Source of the DNA: Typha latifolia
Taxonomy: Eukaryota > Streptophyta > Magnoliopsida > Poales > Typhaceae
Assembly: GCA_019914945.1 (NCBI GenBank)
Contig: CM034101.1
Coordinates: 14,581,188-14,645,187, forward strand
Reading direction: 5' to 3'
Length of the DNA: 64,000 bases
Shown: positions 61,407 through 64,000 of the stretch, in pieces
Layout: each line of letters opens with the position of its first letter
Position numbering within the stretch: position 1 is the stretch's first letter
The notes under the pieces: model-generated
The model's database searches: none
What the model was told of the DNA's origin: nothing
What the model saw: the letters and a program-made list of their open reading frames with translations, nothing else
Program-made: the position numbers and the translations under genes

Positions 61407-63917
61407 TCAGCAGTTTGTTAAAGGTGATCCGCAGTAATGCACGTCCGAGATGTCTGAAAGCCTTTGCCTTGGGGAGAGGGTCGAATTGGCTGCGATGTCA
61501 ACCTCGAGGGTCGATATGTTCTTCCTCTTCTGCGTCTCTTGCTTCGGTATCTCTTCTGATGTCTCGGCGATTGGGCTAAGAGGCAGCTGCTGATTCTGTT
61601 GTGCTATCATAGCCTGTGCTTCAGCCACGACGGAGGGGTTGTCGTCTGTCGCATACAGTATTCTTTGGATGGCACCCACAATCTGCTTATCGTATAGAAT
61701 GATGGAAATAACATCAGAATTTTTACTACTGCAATATGTTACGAAGTACTTCTCTCTATTGATATAAAGCTCTAATGGAGTTGTTGTGGTTACAAACTGG
61801 AAAGTGCAAAGGGAAATGCTGCTCTACTTACAGCTAAGTGCTCAATCTCAGGGCTCTGACACAGAATCTCTATATCCCTCAGCTTAGCAAAGTAGAAATC
61901 TCTTTCTTTCTCAAGACTGTCAACAAACAGCTTCAATTCTGTGATCTGCACTCAAAAGTCAAAAAGTATACGCTTCTTATACTATGAAGGAATCCGATAA
62001 CTGATATTGACCTGAGCATATGACTTACCTGCTCATCATAAGCTGGTCCTCCAGCATTAGATGCAGGCTTTGCACTCTTTTGTGATACATTTGCGGAATG
62101 CCCATCGTTCTTTTTTGTCGTGTTAGATATCTGAGCTTTGGATGCAGCAGATGAAGTCTTGGATGATGCTTGTGCAGGTGCTGTCCTTTTATTTGCTTCC
62201 TTTCCACCTTTACAGGCATCCCTTCGCTCCACAGGATTGTAACTGGAAAAGGGAAATAATTAGAGAAGCTGGGAAAGGGAAAAGAAAAAGGAAACGGAGC
62301 AGAAGGTCTGTAAAGATTAACATAACACACTATTGATGCATAGCCTAATCCCAAATGGAGTATTAAAAAAAAATTAAATTACTGATGAAGAAGAAACAGG
62401 ATCAACCATTTGAAGAGTAGAAAATTAGTAATATATAATGGTATTACACAGAAGGGAAAATTATTTTCGCTGACAAAAAGCAATCCTAGGTATTAAAGAA
62501 AAGCAGAGTTACTACCTGAATTTTCAAATTCTCTTCAGAGGAATGATAAATTTAGATACTCAAATATATTCTAACAACTAATCAGGTCGAATAGCAAGAA
62601 AATTATGGGAAGAAAGGTATTTACTTGTTCATAGCACTTCCGCCAACAGAATCGCAATATTTCTTCATCCATTGCATGAACTCCAAATTGTCCAGGGGCC
62701 TTCCTTTCACAAGTTTGTTCACCTCAATATGCTGAGAAGAAAAATAAAAGAGAAAACAAGGAATGATATCAAGTCAGTTGCTTCCTTTCGGCAATAAATG
62801 GGGACATCGAGTATAAACATTTTGTAGCAGCAGTAGCAATGGTAATAACTACAATGAAAACCACGATTACCCAACTAAAGTTAAATAAATAGAAGTGCTA
62901 GAGTCCGGCAGAGGATAGTTCCCTGATGCTAATAATGTTGGCCTGTGAGAACTCGCAACCAAAGAACCTAATAGTAAGGGCATTAAAATCCCTTCTGGTT
63001 CTTTTTTTTCTCCTGAGGAAGTACGCGACGCGATTTTGATTTTATTTTCACAGCTGTCATTTGGATTCCAAATTCCCGAATTTGCTAAATGTAAGCAATG
63101 CCCAATTTTATTGTTGCCTAATTGATTTGTCTTCTCGAGTGGAGGATTTGAATCCCCTCTTTCTTCACCTCATTTTCCCCTCGACAACGTTAAACCAAGG
63201 TAAACTGTAGCAAAACTCTCTCAGTTCAGGATGGCATCTGCAGTCTCTCTCGACTATTAGAGATAAAAATTGCTTTATATAATGTGTGCCCTTACTTTCC
63301 TAAATTTGGAAACACAATAGGTAATATTCAAATTTAAGACAACCACAATTATAACAAAATTGTCACAAGTAAATACCTATATCTCAATAGAATTATCAAA
63401 CAAAATTATAGTGACCGTCTATCTTTCACCGATAAAATTTGAGGGGGGGAAAAGCAGTCCAATTAAATGAAAAAAATTCTAAAAAGATCAACGCAAAGAG
63501 TAGAAGAATGTCATATACCTTGGTGATCTTAAGCTTATTAAACACATCCTGCAGCACCTTATAATTCTGGATCATGTCGTACTCGTTCTTGGCATCGAAG
63601 TTGACCTTGTGCATCGGCACCATTCCCGGATGCACCGAGTCCATCAACTGGCAGCCGACGGCCCCGGACGCCGCCTATCAGATCCATCAACCACCAGCGC
63701 CAGATCCACATCAAGATCCAAGCAAGAAGAGATCAAACAATAATCCAAATGGAAATCAACAAAATGATCAAAAGGGAATCGAGAGCACCGAGAGAGAGCG
63801 AGATCTCACCTCTTCTACTTTGGAGAGATTGAGGTGGAGCGTGGAGTTGATCCATGCGAGGATCTCGTTCCTCCCAACGAAGTAGGCCGAATCCATCATC
63901 CCTATCTTTGTCGCCAT
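61407..63917 (-). CDS. EB1C: EB1 microtubule plus-end-binding protein, EB1C-like
   Basis: Six exons (63917-63810, 63674-63519, 62731-62625, 62242-62029, 61945-61832, 61682-61407) join in frame to about 324 residues. EB1 proteins track growing microtubule ends through an N-terminal calponin-homology domain and dimerise through a C-terminal EB domain. The first domain spans about residues 10-118 ([58 protein letters not shown]). A serine/lysine/alanine-rich linker follows, then the coiled-coil EB domain ([41 protein letters not shown]). The tail has KRKN and [20 protein letters not shown] and no acidic EEY/F end, which resembles the nuclear, spindle-related EB1C class more than EB1A/B. That class call is from memory and moderate. 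Confidence 0.93.
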
Positions 63918-64000
63918 TAGCCTTTTTTGAGTTCTCCTTGGTGACCCTTCTCCTATCCTAGGGTTTTAGTCGACCGGAGAACAGAGATTAGGAGAACAGA
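63918..64000. other. EB1 leader and upstream edge
   Basis: A short stretch upstream of the EB1 start codon, likely its 5' UTR. The window ends here. Confidence 0.5.

Noticed and set aside
63135..63165. tRNA-like T-arm (GGATTTGAATCCCC) in an EB1 intron
   Set aside because: No matching acceptor stem, D-arm or anticodon arm could be placed around it.
1..64000. CRISPR arrays, operons, prophage or other prokaryotic systems
   Set aside because: The window is eukaryotic nuclear DNA with spliced genes; no regularly spaced short repeats with unique spacers are present.

Overview
This window is nuclear genomic DNA from a flowering plant, most likely a monocot outside the grasses (palm-like). The genes have many introns, the introns are long and AT-rich, and several first exons are GC-rich. 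A plastid-targeted protochlorophyllide oxidoreductase is present, and its N-terminus and coding style are monocot-like. The lineage call is an inference; no marker here settles the species.

Ten gene loci can be read by joining exons at GT/AG sites with the reading frame kept. From left to right: a small gene of the plant-specific 'protein 1589' family (minus, 398-1122); a WDR44-like WD40 protein (plus, 7486-12378); POR, the light-dependent chlorophyll-synthesis enzyme (plus, 14039-16254); CPL1, an RNA polymerase II CTD phosphatase with two dsRNA-binding domains (minus, 17771-28574, 17 exons); WAPL, a cohesin-release factor (plus, 31791-43640, 13 exons); a type II membrane prolyl 4-hydroxylase (plus, 45501-48775); a broken first exon of a LanC-like/GCR2 gene (plus, 49652-49788); clathrin light chain (plus, 50754-53371); TRAPPC13, a trafficking-complex subunit (plus, 54654-60473, with a 15-base microexon); and an EB1-type microtubule plus-end protein, EB1C-like (minus, 61407-63917). 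These are housekeeping genes with no shared operon-like logic. Clathrin light chain and TRAPPC13 both act in membrane traffic, but their adjacency is probably chance.

The space between genes is AT-rich with simple repeats. Inserted DNA sits mainly inside introns: an ~800-bp element carrying a GA-rich minisatellite and flanked by a 13-bp target-site duplication (prolyl hydroxylase intron 4); a ~430-bp GC-rich element flanked by a 17-bp direct repeat (last CPL1 intron); a piece of plastid trnG-GCC (WAPL intron 9); and two degenerate repeat blocks on either side of the clathrin light chain gene.

No wholly new biological system is evident. The observations most worth a second look are a six-codon upstream ORF whose stop overlaps the WDR44-like start codon, a 36-bp tandem duplication that copies that gene's stop codon in frame, the LanC-like exon relic, the trnG fragment and the two intronic insertions. 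All exon borders were read by eye and are not backed by transcripts.
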